Part shown: piece by piece, positions 35,101-50,100 of the stretch
How positions within the stretch are numbered: the first letter of the stretch is position 1
Layout of the letters: each line of letters begins with the position of its first letter
Assembly (NCBI GenBank): GCA_947652115.1
Contig: OX393566.1
Coordinates: 19,009,930 to 19,073,929 of the forward strand
From: Blastomussa wellsi
Taxonomy: Eukaryota; Cnidaria; Anthozoa; Scleractinia; Plerogyridae
Direction of reading: 5' to 3'
DNA length: 64,000 bases
The notes under the pieces: generated by a model
Told to the model about the DNA's origin: nothing
Database searches by the model: none
What the model saw: only the letters and a program-made list of their open reading frames with translations
Position numbers and translations under genes: made by a program

Positions 35101-38100
35101 AATTCGTAGACATTTTGTCTAAGAGGGTTAATCAAAATAAACTTAGTTTGCAGTTTATAGGTGTATTAGGTGTTTCACAAGTCATCTGCCCTGTTACTCA
35201 TTATTGAGCTCATGCAATAATAAGTTTATTTTTTGACCCAGGGGTCATTGACAATGTTTGTTAATCTCATTCACGAATTACAGTCTTATTGTTATTATAT
35301 AAATGAATATATAACCTCATTCTGCAAGGTGATGTGAGGTTATGTAAATGTACAGTTTGATAAACAAGCTACATGATCAGGTTTCAGGCAATTTTTGATT
35401 GAAAGTCGTCAAACCAAACCCAGGTATTGTTGTCACTCTGGCCAGACACGAAGGACAGAGGTGATCTAGTGAACAATTTAAATTCAAAGCAAACACATGT
35501 ACATGCATGTATCCAGTGCAAGGTGCTAGGATAAGAAAGTGTGGGTGAACAAGTCACAAGTGGCTTTGTTGGGTTTACTTCTGATTGGCTGAAAAAGTTG
35601 AGTGAGTTTTTTTAAACAATCACTGAGTAAGTGCAAATACTTTTCAACAATTTGTGAAAAATTCTCTCAAAACAAGAGGCAATGCCGCAACTCAAACAAA
35701 GATATTTTGTGGTTGGGTCACAGTATATTAATTAATAACAAACTTTTGACTTCTTTTTGGATTGCATTTTAATGGCTCTAATGAAGTAGTGATGGTGAAT
35801 AGTGAAGCCTTATGCATAATCATAGTGTGGCATTTGACAGCGTATAAGGAAGTGTGTGTCCAATAGCCACCGGGGTAGTGCATTTTATTCTTCACTTGCC
35901 CGACGGGCAAGTGAAAGTTTTTGGGTAGAATTTTTTAGGAAATTAATTTAACATTGATTTTTAACTTCCTAAATAATTAGTCTGAAATGAAAGCCGACCT
36001 GCTGTAGAGAAATTTGCATAAAAAACATTCAGTTGGGATTGCATTATATTTAATTATTTTTGCTCGTGCACATGCACATAGAGCGTTTTTATGTGACATC
36101 ACCAAATTCTGAAATCCAAAACCAAAGAGCTGCCAAACTTTTTATACTCATCAGGCATAAGAGGTGTTAAATTTATGCCTGCAGTGTACAACTTTTCAGT
36201 TCAACAGTGTCCTTTGTTTGGAAACCAGTGCATTTTGAATTTCAGGGTTATGGCAGTGCGTGACATAAAGGTATGATCGTGTTTGTTGAAAAACACACAC
36301 TCATGACATTTGAGAAGTTAGAGTATTAGGAATAGTGTTTATATAAATAAGTTGATAATGTGAATTGGCCACCGTAAAGAGATTCAAGAGCTGACGTTTC
36401 GAGCGTTAGCCCTTCGTCGGAGCGAATCAAGGAATTGTGGGTCGTGTGTTCTTTATATACAGAAAGATGGAGCTTCCCTATTAGCTGGTTCCTGGTAACG
36501 TGAAAACAACGGAATAAATTAGTTGAATGAAAAGCGTTCGTTGATACTGTGAGGATTAAGAATGCCGATTTGAAAAATAAATTTTTGTTCTAGAGTTTTA
36601 CTGCTTTCCGCGTTTCCTTGGTGAAGGGAAAGGCCGCAGACTGCCATATGTTGCTTAGAATGATTTGGGAGATTGAAGTGTCTCGCGACCAGTTTCGATG
36701 CATTTTTGTCATCTTTCTCTACGACCCGAAGGTGTTCTCGGAATAGGTCGCCAAGTCGTCTCCCTGTTTCGCCGATGTATAACTTTTTGCAAAGAGTGCA
36801 AGTTATGCAGTAGATGGCATTGGCTGAGGTACAGGTGAAATGATCAGTGATCTTGATAGATCGCTTGGGTCCCAATACTTTGTCAACGTTGTGAATGAAA
36901 GGGCATGTTTTGCATCGTGCGCGAAGGCATTTAAAAGTTCCGGGTTGATCACTTGTTTGGAATGCACTTCTGACTAAAAAGTTACCTATGTTTTTGTCAC
37001 ATTTGAATGAAATTAATGGAGGTTGCGTAAAGATTCTACCAGTGTCGGGATCATTTTGAAAGACGACAAAAATGCATCGAAACCTTAGTTTAGAATAATG
37101 CAAAGCACCTGAAACTTGGACAAGTGTATTCTTCATTTATATTCTACATGTATAATATCGTAGTTTCTTGACTTTGTCTGCTGAATGGTTTTCTATTTAT
37201 TTTTGGTCATGTAGTGAAAACGCTCTATTTAACCACAAGATTAATAACATTCACCACCAAAACAAACATTGATACTTTCGTTGTTCCTTGACAAAAGAAT
37301 AGGGACACCATCATATTGTTTTCAAGTAGCTTTATGAACTGAAAGTTAAGAAAAGTCAAATGAAAGTTTTTGCTTCTTTGAAACCTCTATTGTGTTAAAA
37401 AAGATGACTATTTCAAACTAGAGATACCATAATTATGTTTGCGAGTTTACTGGTGTATGACTTGGCACTTCCAAGATTCAAAACTGCCAACATAACAAAG
37501 TAACTAACTTGCCCGAAGGGCATGCTTGAAAATTGAACTCCTTTGTACCCTGCATGATATTGTATCATGTTATTGATCAGGTTGAGCTGTTTATCAATAT
37601 CAAAAAAAAGATTTCAAAGGTTGCGATTGTCATTTTGAAGTAGGACAAATAGTCATAGCACAGAACATCACAGAACATAAAAAATGTACATTTAGTACAT
37701 GTACATGTGTGCTGTATTTACACACATGTACTGGTAAAAACCTGATAACAAAACGATTCTCTGATCTTTCTGTTGAGAACTACATGTAAGAAGACTGTCA
37801 ACTGAATGAAAACATTTTAACTGAAAATGTAAGCTGCATGATAACTTAATGGATTGATACATGGGGGTCCTTTGAATAAACTTCCTAGAAAATGTCTTAA
37901 GACACAAATTGTATGGACACCACATTTTTCCATTTGGTGACCAAAAACAGGGAAGAAAATAAGGGAAAACAGATTGGTAGGTGTTTTTTTGCTTGGGTGT
38001 AAATGATCATGACTTCCCCCCTCCTTTGATTTGATTCTTGTGAAATTTTATTATTTCATTTCATTTATGGCTGGCAAATTTGATCGGTAATTACCGATCA

Positions 38101-41100
38101 CCGACCGTTATTTCCATCTCTGAGAAAAAATCTACATGTATCTAGTTGCCAATTGACTCCTGTATAAAAAAGTTGGTTTTGGACTGCGATTTATTTATCC
38201 TTGGTACAATTAAATTTATTTTTCTCTTTCATGGTGTATGGAAACTACTAGCGTGTATGAAGGATGAGTTTGTGAACCACAACACATCCACATGCAAAAT
38301 TTGTCATATCCTCAGCTCCTTGCCTGCAGTAGAAAGAATACAACAAAATGTAAATTAACAATTTCCTTTCCAGGAAAGTGAAGTGGCTTGGCAGCAGAAG
38401 AAAGACATTGGAAATAACCCAGGATTTCTTACTCCTTCCAAGTTAATTAGTTTGCAGCGTCAAAGTAATGGTTTTGGATTTACTTTGCGACATTTTGTTG
38501 TCTACCCTCCGGAGCTAATCAGAAAAACCGAGGTTAGTATAAGGTTATTTATTACTCTCTGGGTACCAGTTGTTTCTTCTTGTAGTAGTGGGGTGAATTG
38601 TAGAACAACAGTGACAGCAGCAGCAGCAACATTATTTTAACCTTGAAATACATTTGTTGGTACAGTTTTTGATTCAGCCTGGTCAATATGCTTTAATGTC
38701 TGTGTCGTACATGGAGGGGCGGGGGGTTGAGGGGTTGGGGTAGGCAGAGTCACCAACCCCAAACCCAGGTTGCTATAACACCACAAAATCTGCCACAGCC
38801 ACAGGCCAGGCCTGGGGTGGGGGGGGGGGGGGAGGGGGTAACCCGGTGACGGACCCTGTGTAGTCACTTTATGCTAAGGAATGCAGAATAAGCTCTGGCC
38901 TGATGGGCCACAAGGCTTGTATGCAGACGTTACCTTACATGTAAATGAGAACTCACTATGTATGCATCTTTTTATAGTTTGTATTTCATAACAACTGGCA
39001 AGAATCACCAGTACAAAAGCCCCAATAAACACAGCCTTACTGTGTATCTGTGCCATAATTTGTTTCTGTTCTTTACTTTAGCCTGGCCCAGGATCTGGTG
39101 TAAATGGTTTTGACCACCATGCCGATGATGTTGAAAGGCAAAAGGTGGAGCCTATGGACACTGTGTTTGTGCGGCAAGTGGCACCCAGTGGACCCGCTGA
39201 TAGGGCGGGACTCTGTACAGGTAACGTTCTAACGTGTCATTGCAGGAGAGCTGTTAATAATCTTATATACTACACATCATGTCACTCCTCACGGGAAAAA
39301 TCTGAACTCAATAAATTGACCTCGCTCCCAATGTGTGGCTTCATAGCTCAGTTGGTAGAGCATCGCATCGGTATCGTGGAGGTCACGGGTTTGAATCCAG
39401 TTGAAGCCCTGACTTTTTCTGGCTTCTTTCCAATTACTCAAATTGGAAATTAACTGTGCACGATGATCATTCTTCTCTTTCAAAAGTCTAAATTGTAAGC
39501 CACCTGCAGAAATTAAAATCCTAGCCTCACATTATTATTATATTGCCTTATGTTACTGCTTTATTTCTTTGCCATTTGATTGTCTCTGTAGTTACTAGTA
39601 TGTAGCAGGTATAGCAGTATGTGTCCTTTTTGTGCATTGTTATGATCTTCTGTAATCAGATACTCTTGGGAGCAGAATTCAGTGTAAATGCCCACTTATA
39701 GGAGTGGCTGATTATGAGGTGTTTAAAAATGTATTGCTAGTACTGATTTAGTGTTTGTTATCCTAGTATTGTAAATCAAGCTTAGTGATGTAATCAAGTT
39801 GATGTTGTAATGTAATTATGATAACTACAGGGTACAAAGAAGTTGATTTTTCCAACTTGCCCTTCAGGCAAGCTGAAGCCAGGAAGTACTAGCCCGGAGG
39901 TTATTTCCACTAGCCTGAAAAAATTCTCAGAAGTGTGATGAATGAATTAATTTGTGAAATCTTTCACTTGCCCATTGGGCAAGTGAAGGATAAAATCCGC
40001 TAGCTCGATGGCAAAATCCACTAGCCCCGGGCTATCGGACACTATCTTAGCTTCAAATGTAACCATTCTTGATACGTGGCTCATTCTCAAATTCTTATTT
40101 GCCTTATTTCAGGAGACCAGATTGTTTCTGTTAATGGCCATCCAGTAGTGGGAAAGTCCTATTCACAAGTAATTGAACTTATTCTATCAAGGTAAATACA
40201 ATAAATACAATAACGTATTGCAGTAGAAATTACCACTAATTTTTGTTATGTTTTATAATTTAACAAATAGTGTTTCTGCCTTTCTTGAGTGTTCTGAAAT
40301 GTCTGGAGTATTTTATGACAGTATAATATGTGGCTTAGGCTTCTTAGTTTGCTTTATGATATAAATTTTATACAACGCGAGTAAAAACAATGAAAAAAAA
40401 ACTTTTTTCGCTTCTTCTACTTTCCTCTCAAGCTTCTTCATAGCAAATGTTCTCTGCCATCTCTTGCGAATTTTCACTAGTATAAAGCTATAGTTTTACA
40501 CTAGTGAAAATTCTCTGGTTTCCGTAATCAAGGTTTTTCACGGTGTAGGGTAATTGGCCCTATGACCAACTCCGATGGAGAGGGTTAGTGTGTTATCGAG
40601 ATTTTCCTTCCCCTACCCGGACGTAGTTCGGCCGGTGGGTCGACACCGTTCACGGTTGTCCGGGGTGTGGCCATTGCAATGCCTGCAACTTCTGGGAGCC
40701 ATACGTCAGAGCTGGGTGTTGCGTGTGGACCAGTGCAGTTCAGCCACCCTGAAAAGGGGGCGACTGCCTCCCTGCAAAGGTACTGCCACCAGCAAACACC
40801 CCAAACACCCCAACAAAAAAGCTATAAAACACGCTTTTATTGTGTTTTATACTCTGACAAAACATAGGTTTTTGTCCAATCAGAGCGCACGCAGAATCCT
40901 ATCAATATTATAATATTTATTTATCAAAGTAAGGAACGTATAGTCCTCCGCGCTAGGAACTATTACAAATGAAGAAAGGGGTAAGTGTGGTGCTTTGTCG
41001 GTGGGAAGTATAACAATATAATTTGGTTTTATCAACTGGGTTGATAATGTAAATTGGCCACCATAAAGAGATTTGAGAGCTGACGTTGCGAGGGTTAGCC

Positions 41101-44100
41101 CTTCGTCAGAGCGAATCAAGGAATTGTGGGTCGTGTGTGGTTTGTATACAGAAAGATGGAGCTTCGCTATTGGTTGGTGCCTGGTAACGTGAAAACAACA
41201 GAATAAATTAGTTGAATGAAAAGGGTTTGTTGATACTGTGAGGATTAAGAGTGCTGATTTGAAAAATAAATGTTTGTTCTAGAGTTTTGTGGCTTTCCGT
41301 GCTTCCTTGGTGAAGGGAAAGGCCGCAGACTCTGATATGTTGCTTAGAATGATTTGGGAGATTTGGTGCAGATGAAATGATCCGTGATCTTGATAGCGAT
41401 CTATCAAGATCACTGATCATTTCACCTGTACCTCAGCCAATGTCATCTACTGCATACTTATACAATTTTTAATGTTTTTTTCCTTAAGCCGATTTGTATA
41501 ATAATTTCTAAATCTACAGTGTCCTCTGTACAATTATCTATATATTTATCACATTTATATTATTTTAAGTGAATGTTTAGTGTAGTTTGGGTTAGATCGC
41601 AATAGTCCAATTTCGATATTTCAAAATTCAGCCTAGAACAATAGACATCACTGCAAGGCTCTGGGGAATAAACCCCACAAACTAACTCTATAGTTCCCGT
41701 AACCCATTCTATTGTTTTAGGCAGAATTTTAAAATATTAAATTTGGTCTATTGGGATGCTAGTTCTCATTAAACTTAAACTAATTAATGCACCTGGTTTA
41801 AATAAATAAAAAACCATATTCATGTAGGGAGGAGTGTTTGAACTTGTGATTTAGTGCCCCTAAAAGATCTTCCCTCCTTCCACAAGACTTTATAGGAAAA
41901 CATAAAATAATAAATAAATTGATTTAGAACACCAGAACCTCCACCCACAATGAAAAAAAAAATCTGAGAAATTTTCTACCCTGAAATATCTATGGCTTGT
42001 CTCTTTTTAGCCCCAGCTGCCTCCTTATCCACAAATTTCTTGTTCAAATGAAATTTAGATTATGAACTCCTTTTGTCTCCTTTTCAGTCAAGAGCTGCTG
42101 GAGTTAGGTATCATTCCAAAAGAAGACTGTGTCCTTCAAATGGTGATTAGAGAATTAAATATTGGTTTATATTCCATAAGTTAGCCATTTGATTTGTTAT
42201 GTCAGTATAACATACTGTACATGTATCATCATATCAACATATATTGTACAGACTATCCACCTTTATGTTTTACCTTTAAGTGCACCTAACCCCAAAATAT
42301 TTTTTCTCTACAATAAATCTTTGCACCATTTCGAAACGTCTTACATCTTTCGTTTCTCCTTTATACTAAATGCGGACTATTTATAGCATTTAAAAGCTAT
42401 GAAAAACTGTACGTTATTTGGTTCACGACCAAGTCAGAAGGGGCGTGGGTCTATTCCTGGGTTGACGTCACAAACTGATTTGCATGACCCACGCCCCTTC
42501 TGACTGGGTCGTGAGCCATGTTGCAGTCTTCACAGCTGTATCTAAACTCTGGGTTTCATAAAGAATTATTCTGTATTGTTATTTTTAAAGTGATTGTGTA
42601 GTTCCATGAAATATCCATACTTCTCCCACAGTACACACCACCACTGCTTTAGAAATCCCAATTAGGCTTCACTGGTCTTGTGGACCCACCCCCACCCCCA
42701 AGAATGGCCAATCCCTTCTGTGGGGGAAGTACTGTATGACGATTTTCTGGAACTACACATCGATATAATATTATTTTATTTTGTTTATTTTATTTAGGTA
42801 ACTCCCACACTTGCGATTCCTCCAAGCATTTCTGTTAGTTCCCACGAAATCAGCCAATCCCCTCCACCGGTGAAACCTAAACCAGCGTTTAGAAGACGCT
42901 CGAGCCATGACAACCCGGCAAGAGTTATGTCCACAGTAACTATTAGCCCTGCAAACTCATATCATTTGAAATTATCGGACAAAACATCTCAGAGTTCCAT
43001 CGCCCATGATACCCCCAACCCGGTTGTTACATTAAGGCGTGGGTCTGTGGACAGAACCGCTATGGAAAACAGGAGTTTTGTTATCACCTCCGATAGCATG
43101 GATTACAACAGCAATTTGAAGTCAAGAAGTTCAAGCACGCTGGAAAGTAGTGTTACAAATCCCCCTCGTATGGATGGCTCGTATTTTATGGCTGCAACAG
43201 ATTCTACTGGAAGACCGCTTGCACTTCGCTTTGAGAAAGGCTCAAAAGTGGGTAACACGCTGACAGTATTAGAAGATTCCAGAACAAAAAGTCGTTCTCA
43301 CTCTCTTCCAGCGGCAGAGCTGCAAGGGCTTAGTGAACGAAACAGAACCAGTAGTAATATATCTGATGTGGGTAAAGTTAATTCCATGAACTTGAATGAT
43401 GGATATGCATCAAATGATATGGATCATGGTTCAGTTAGTATCCCACCATTCATGCTATCAGCTCCAAGGACTGTAGCCTCAGATAGCCCCTCGACAACAT
43501 ACATGAACACAAGTCCAGACATGGGTTCTCGGCAACCTGTGGCAGCCGATCCAGGCTACAGGAAGGCTCGACCATCTTATGAGGATACTACTTCGTACCT
43601 TTCAAGAATGATTGCCTCTCGAATGAGCAAGGATCGTCAGGGAGGATTAAAATCATCAACTGTGGGGACGACACTGTTGGAGAGCAAAGCAGAACCTCAT
43701 AGACAGAGTGGTGGCAGTGAAAGATGGCTGCCGTCAGATTCAAGTGCTGAGATGTATAAAGACACCGACTCTCCACATCCAGCAAAAGTGCCACGTCAAA
43801 GTGATGACCACGTGAAGCAAGCTGCTTACTCTAGCCAAGTGTCTGTCTTCCCAAACAAACCGTGTTTTGATGAAATTGCTTTTACGCCAACTATTGGACC
43901 CTCTGCATCTGAAGGTGAATCATCGGTAGCAAACAAGCAAGGCAGTCCAAAGCCACGGCGTGTGTCGTATCTGATGGCAACCTCTCGAGGGACCTCATCT
44001 CCATCAGACCAGAAGGTCTGGTCCACTGCTCCTCAAGGCAAGAAGTCAGGCAAATCGTCATTGTTTGAGGCATTCTCTACCATGCTGCCGCCAGTCATGG

Positions 44101-47100
44101 TGCATGTGTCTTCTGGGATGGAGCTTTGTGAGGATGTTAATGGAGATGAGGGTATGGTTGTACCTGCCATTGAACAGGAGGATGAGGTATGTTAAGTGCA
44201 CTCATTACCCTTTGATTGTTAAGACCATATTATGTTTTGTTATAATCTCAGATATCATGCACACTGTCACAGCAATTTTCAGGCTGTATTCTACAGTGTA
44301 TAGCAAAGGTGGTGGCCAAACCTCTTGCTAACCAAGCGCAAAGGCTGTACTGGGGAAGATTGGCCTGGGGTCGTGGCAGTATGGACCAGCAAGGTCTGTA
44401 CTAAAATGACCAAGGATCAATATTCCCCAGTACAGCTTGGGCACTAAGCATTTTTATGCCATTGCCTGTCATGTGGCACAGGTATTTTCAGGCACGAGTG
44501 AAGAGAAGTCGTCTACTGAAACTACAGTTCAGCGGACGCACAGACGTATCTCATATGTGATGGCGACTTCCTCTCCATCTTTACCCAGACATGAGGCATC
44601 ACTGGAGGCGACCAAGGAGGAAGAGGTAAAAACATGTTTACCGTTGCAAGCCTAAAAATGTTACTTTTCTGGTGTTTGTTGTTGCAATTTGGTGGTATTG
44701 TACATGAAGATCAAGGCCATTTTAGAGACAACAAGAAATGTGTGGCAATCCTCATCTTGCAGTTTCTTGGGGACAATATTACTTGTTATCTTTTGTTTTG
44801 TTCTCAGTAATGGTCCCACAAGTGACTATAAGATGAAAGTTGTCCAAAATTTCACTCACAATACTCATTATTCTGAACAGCGCATTTCAACTGGGTCACT
44901 TTTTTTTATAGGTAACTGAGACACATAACTTACTGGCTTAATCCTCTTTGCCCTTTGCGAGGCATAGGGCTTCAACCATACTGCTCCACCTCACCCCACG
45001 CTCTCCAATGTTCTCCAGCTTTTTCGTCACTTTACGCCTTCACAACTGTTTTACTGTGATGCATGCATCCCCAAAATATTTATCCCGGCCTATTTTTGTT
45101 TCACATTTTGCCACTTTAAGTATGTTTAGCTGTAAAAGCAAGTCCATTTGGTCTTAATTATTTTGTCAATTTATTTGATATTCTTGTAATCATAGGAAAA
45201 CAAAGAAAGGAGCGAGCAAGCTCCTGGCATGTTGGAAGTAAGTGATTTCTAGTTGTGAATTCTTACGTTATGTGAACAAAATGTTGCTAGTACTGTCATA
45301 ATGTTACTGTCAAATTTTTCACGGAGAGGTTGAACTTCTTGTTCTTTTCTAGGTGTGCAAAGAAGGTCTTCTTTGGAGAAAAGTAGCTGTGGTGGATGGG
45401 GGAAAGGTATGAGCAGTATACTTCTAGTTCATAAGTAAACCTTTTACATACTTACAACAGTCGAGACAACTGTTTTATTTTAGTGATCAGTCCATTGAGC
45501 CTGTAAAGGGAATCCTTGGTTGTGATCTTTGCCTCATTAGCATACACATTTCACTTTCTGCTAGACATACAAAAGTACATATTGATGATAATGATGATGA
45601 TGAGGAGAAGGAGGACCACTCCCCATTGGGGCTTTTCAGGACTGTGTAAACAAACAAATATTGTTAATAAACATAACAGGGTATATCATCTGGGTTTGAA
45701 AACTCAAAAATTTTACAAAGAATCATGGGCTCATTAGCACTCCTGCATTTTGCAGTTTTTGGAAGCTAATATTCTAATTATGACATTCACAGGTCATTTG
45801 AGTCAATTTGTATATAGCGTGCCTTCTCCAAGCAAAGCTAATGAGACAAATAATGACATCAGCATGAATCCCCTGATATCTAACCTGGAATGAGATTTTG
45901 AGGAGACCTTTCATGCTGCATGAAAACTGTTTCTTATGAAAGGATCAAAAACTCTGCTAGTGACAGTTGCTTTTAGTGTATTTAGCTAGTCAAGTGGCTA
46001 GTGGGGGGGGATGCCATGTATATTTTAAATACATTTTATTGAACACACCCCATCTGAGGCTTTTCAGCGAACATTTAGGAATACATTGACTAAAACTATA
46101 AAACTATAAGGAGTACCATTCTTATTAGAGAGTTTTAGATCCAAGTTTACAGTGAACCTCTAACCACAGTTTGCAGTTACCCGTTTACGCTTCAACGTTC
46201 AAACGACTATATTGGCCGCCATTTTGAATCAGCAGCCATGAATGGCACTTGTTTGCAAAATCCAATAGGATTCATCAAGTTCAGCATTTGGCCCAAATTT
46301 GTGCTTCTGCTAATGGATAAAGACCTGCTCCACAAGATTTTTGTATCAGTACAGTACGTTAGCTACTTGTCTAATAGTTTCTTGTCTTAACTTACTGTCA
46401 AACTCTCAAACTGTACATTAAAAAGTGGTGTAGTGTAAACTTTCTCGCAGACTGCTGTCAATATTATCATTGTTTGGTATAACATGGACAATTTAATTGC
46501 ATTAATGTTATGTTTCAGCGTTCAAGTGCACGTTCTTGGAAGCCTGTGTTTGCTGTCCTTCGAGGCCATGTTCTCTATTTGCATAAAGACAAAGGTTCTG
46601 CTCATCATGTGAGTGCTAATGAATGATAATTTGGAACGACAACAATTAATCACCGTGTCTACAGGATAAGGGCACTAAGGGCACTGTTAGTCTTTATAAT
46701 TCTTGGTTTACGTGACTTCTTCTTCTTGGTAAGGCTGTGGTTTACATGACCAGCTATGCCAATAAATTATTTTAAGCTTTGGTGACCAGTCAATGACCCA
46801 GTTTTGGTTCCCTTTGGCTCATTTAAGCAGTTTTGGTACCCTTTGTCTCATTTAACCACCCTTTAGCTTATTTAACCAGTTTTGACGTAAAGTATATGAA
46901 ATAATTCATGTATGAGAGTGAGAAGTGATCGGTGCAGTGAATTTCCAATTTAAGCAATTGGAAAGAAGAAAAAAATCTGGGGCTTCAACGGGATTCGAAC
47001 CTGTGGCCTCCGAGATATCGGTGCAATACTCGATTGGAATAAACAAGCCTTAAAAAATTCATAGCTTCAACAGGTTTCAAACCTGTGACCTCCACGATAC

Positions 47101-50100
47101 CAGTGCAATGTTCTACCAACTGACCTCCCTCCCAATGTGTGGCTTCATAGCTCAGTTGGTAGATCATCGCACCGGTATTGGTAGAGGTCACGGGTTCGAA
47201 TACCGTTGAAGCCCTGAATTTTTTCATGCATCTTTATTCCAATTGCTTAAATTGGAAATTCACTGTGGCGATCATTTCTCACTCCCTTAACCAGTTTAGG
47301 TACCCTTTAGCTCATTTAACCAGTTTTGGTACCTGTTGGCTCATTTAACCAGTTCTGGTACCCTTTGTTGGTAACCTTTGTTTTGTGTGATCAAATGATT
47401 CTGACGGTCTGATGTGTTTTTGTTTGGTTTGTAGGAGGATAGCTCTGATGAACAGCCGATCAGCATCAAGTCTAGCATAGTCGACATTGCTCATGACTAC
47501 ACTAAAAGGAAGAACGTCTTCAGAATGACGACATTTAATGGATCAGAGTTCCTATTCCAGGTACCTGTTTCCATAAAATGTACTAAATAAAAAGTGCAAA
47601 GCTAAAAGCGTTGACAGAACCAATTGTTTTGTTACATTGTCAGTGGAAATAATTTATAAAAAGAACAAGTGCCAAAACTCGCGCGATAATAAATTTCTGG
47701 CAGGGTGATTTGCTCACACTATCAATATGCACTCTTGGATTATGATGCATACTTCCATACACTGAACTGGTTCATGCTTAGCGGCAACTCTCGCTTCTTC
47801 TAAACAGTTCCAAGGTTAGCTTTGAATTTGGTTGAATTATTGCATTATTATTGACAATACATGCAATGAAAATGATTTTATGAAGAAATCTGAGGCCCGT
47901 TCCAAACGCCACTCCACTCATGTGCCGAACCTAACTGGTGAGTTAGGTACGGCAGAAGAGCGGCGTTTGAATCAGTTGGGTATGGCAGTTTTAGTTAGGT
48001 ACGGCAGACAACGTTAGGTACGGCAGGGTCTGCCGCATTGTGCGACACTGGAGCGGTGGCTGATTCATACGGCATTCTTCTCATGTGCCTAACCTAATGC
48101 ATGAATTACTGTAATGTATTTTCGATATAACAGTGCTCATGATTGGCCCAAAGTGGAGTGGCGTGACCAGTCATGCATGAGGCTTGACAATTAAAAAAAA
48201 AACCAAACATTCCATAACTTACTTTTAGGTTTCAACCCGGTGATGAGAAAGGAAACAAAAATATTGAAGCGAATTGCTTTGGTGGAAACTATTTTTGCTG
48301 TTGTTTTGGGTAACAACCAAATTTGTGAAATTTATAAGGCGGTATTCTCTCGCTCATCTTGGCTCGGCTTTGAAATAAAGCTTTAAATTTATGAGTGAAT
48401 GGTTTTTAGCGTTTAGTGATATTAACTAGCTCACAATTTGCCAGGTTTGATATTTTCAAGCATATTTGTCGAAAGAAACCATTGCCTTTCAAAATGTTGC
48501 TATGTAATATTGCATATAGCTTGCCGAATCTTTTTATTCTTGATGCATATGACGTCCTATCGAATCTCTTTATAAACCACTGGTTTCCGCGAATTAAATT
48601 CGACACAGGAATGCCGTCTGAATCAACCGTCGCTCCAGTGTCGCTCCAAAGTCGAACCTTATAGAGTTAGGTTCGGCACATGAGAAGACGGGCCTGAAAA
48701 ACAGCGACAAAATCGGATGGCAAATTAAAATGACAGATGAAAGCAAAGCTAAAAAGCTACTATAGACAGCTCTAATTTGTTTGAATGAAGGAAATGTTGA
48801 CTAGCATTGACTTTCCTGACCTAAAAACTTAAACTGCGGGCTACGGGTCTAATTGGTAAATAGCTACTAAATAAACATTTAAGCTTCTTTAAACTCGTAG
48901 ACCTCATTGTTATACAGGTATATACCTCACTGTTCAGAAAAATATTTGTACTGTTACCAAGTGATTCTGATGGACAGTTTCAAAGGGGCTGAGAAATATA
49001 ATAATAATTTAGGTTTTGAAACTCCTATAACATACTTCTGATATGCTTTAGACAGAGGATCATGACTCCATGATGTCGTGGATTGCTGCCATTCAGGCCA
49101 ATAACAACCCGGATGAAGATGTAAGTATAATCTCTGTGTCTCATACCACTTGGGACAGTTTAAGTCCCCTGACCAATACGTAACAGAGAAAAGACTGTGC
49201 AAATGGGATACAGAACTGGATAGGTTTTGTCATTATCTTTTTCAGTTTTATTTAACAAATAAAAAGCCTAAGCCATGTATTATGCTGTCATAAAACACGA
49301 CAGGCATTTGAGAACACGAGGGAAATGTAGAAAACACGAGTCGCAGGCGAGTGTTTTCTACATTTCTCAAGTGTTCTCAAATGTCCGGACAGTATAATAT
49401 ATGGCTTAGGCTTCTTCATTTGCTTTATGATATAGATTTTCTTCGCTGCGAGTAAAAACAACAAAACACGTATGATCGATAAACTGAAGTAATTTAATTT
49501 CGCTTCTTCTACTTTCCTCTCGAACTTAGAAGCTTCTTCAACAATCTCTGCAGCTTGCAAATTTTCACTAGAGTAAAGCTGACGAAAAACAATAAAACAT
49601 GCTTTTTCTATGTTTTATACTCTGATAAAACATGGGTTTTTGACCAATCAGAGCGCGTGCAGAGTCCTATCTATATTATAAAACACAATAAAGATCATAA
49701 CCTTTCTTCGTGTTGTTTTATAATGGCAATAAAGCACTGGAATAAGACTGGGAATAACTATTACAAGAACAGGATGTGTTATATGTTATAGACTTGCTCA
49801 AAGTTGTTCACTTCTTGTTCCCTTTTGTGCTGCACAATCTTTGGTCATGAGCTTGACTTATAAGCAAGGCTATCTATGTACAGTGTACTATGTGTTAACA
49901 ATTAACTTGTGTAAGTGGAGGATGCTTTCCCCAAAACCTTTACCCCTTTACCATTGAAAGTTCACTGTATTTTTTTAATTGCCGCATTTTGTCTATTTTG
50001 CCCTTTAATTTTCTTAGCTTTCGTGCTGGCTGTTGCGCTTGATCTAAAAAAATCTTCTTCATTTTTCCTTTCAGGAGAATGGTGTGAGCAGTCAAAGTTT

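Noticed and set aside
39337..39408. Working tRNA-Thr gene
   Set aside because: The acceptor and T arms pair but the anticodon arm is mismatched and the conserved T33 is absent; it is one of several repeat copies.
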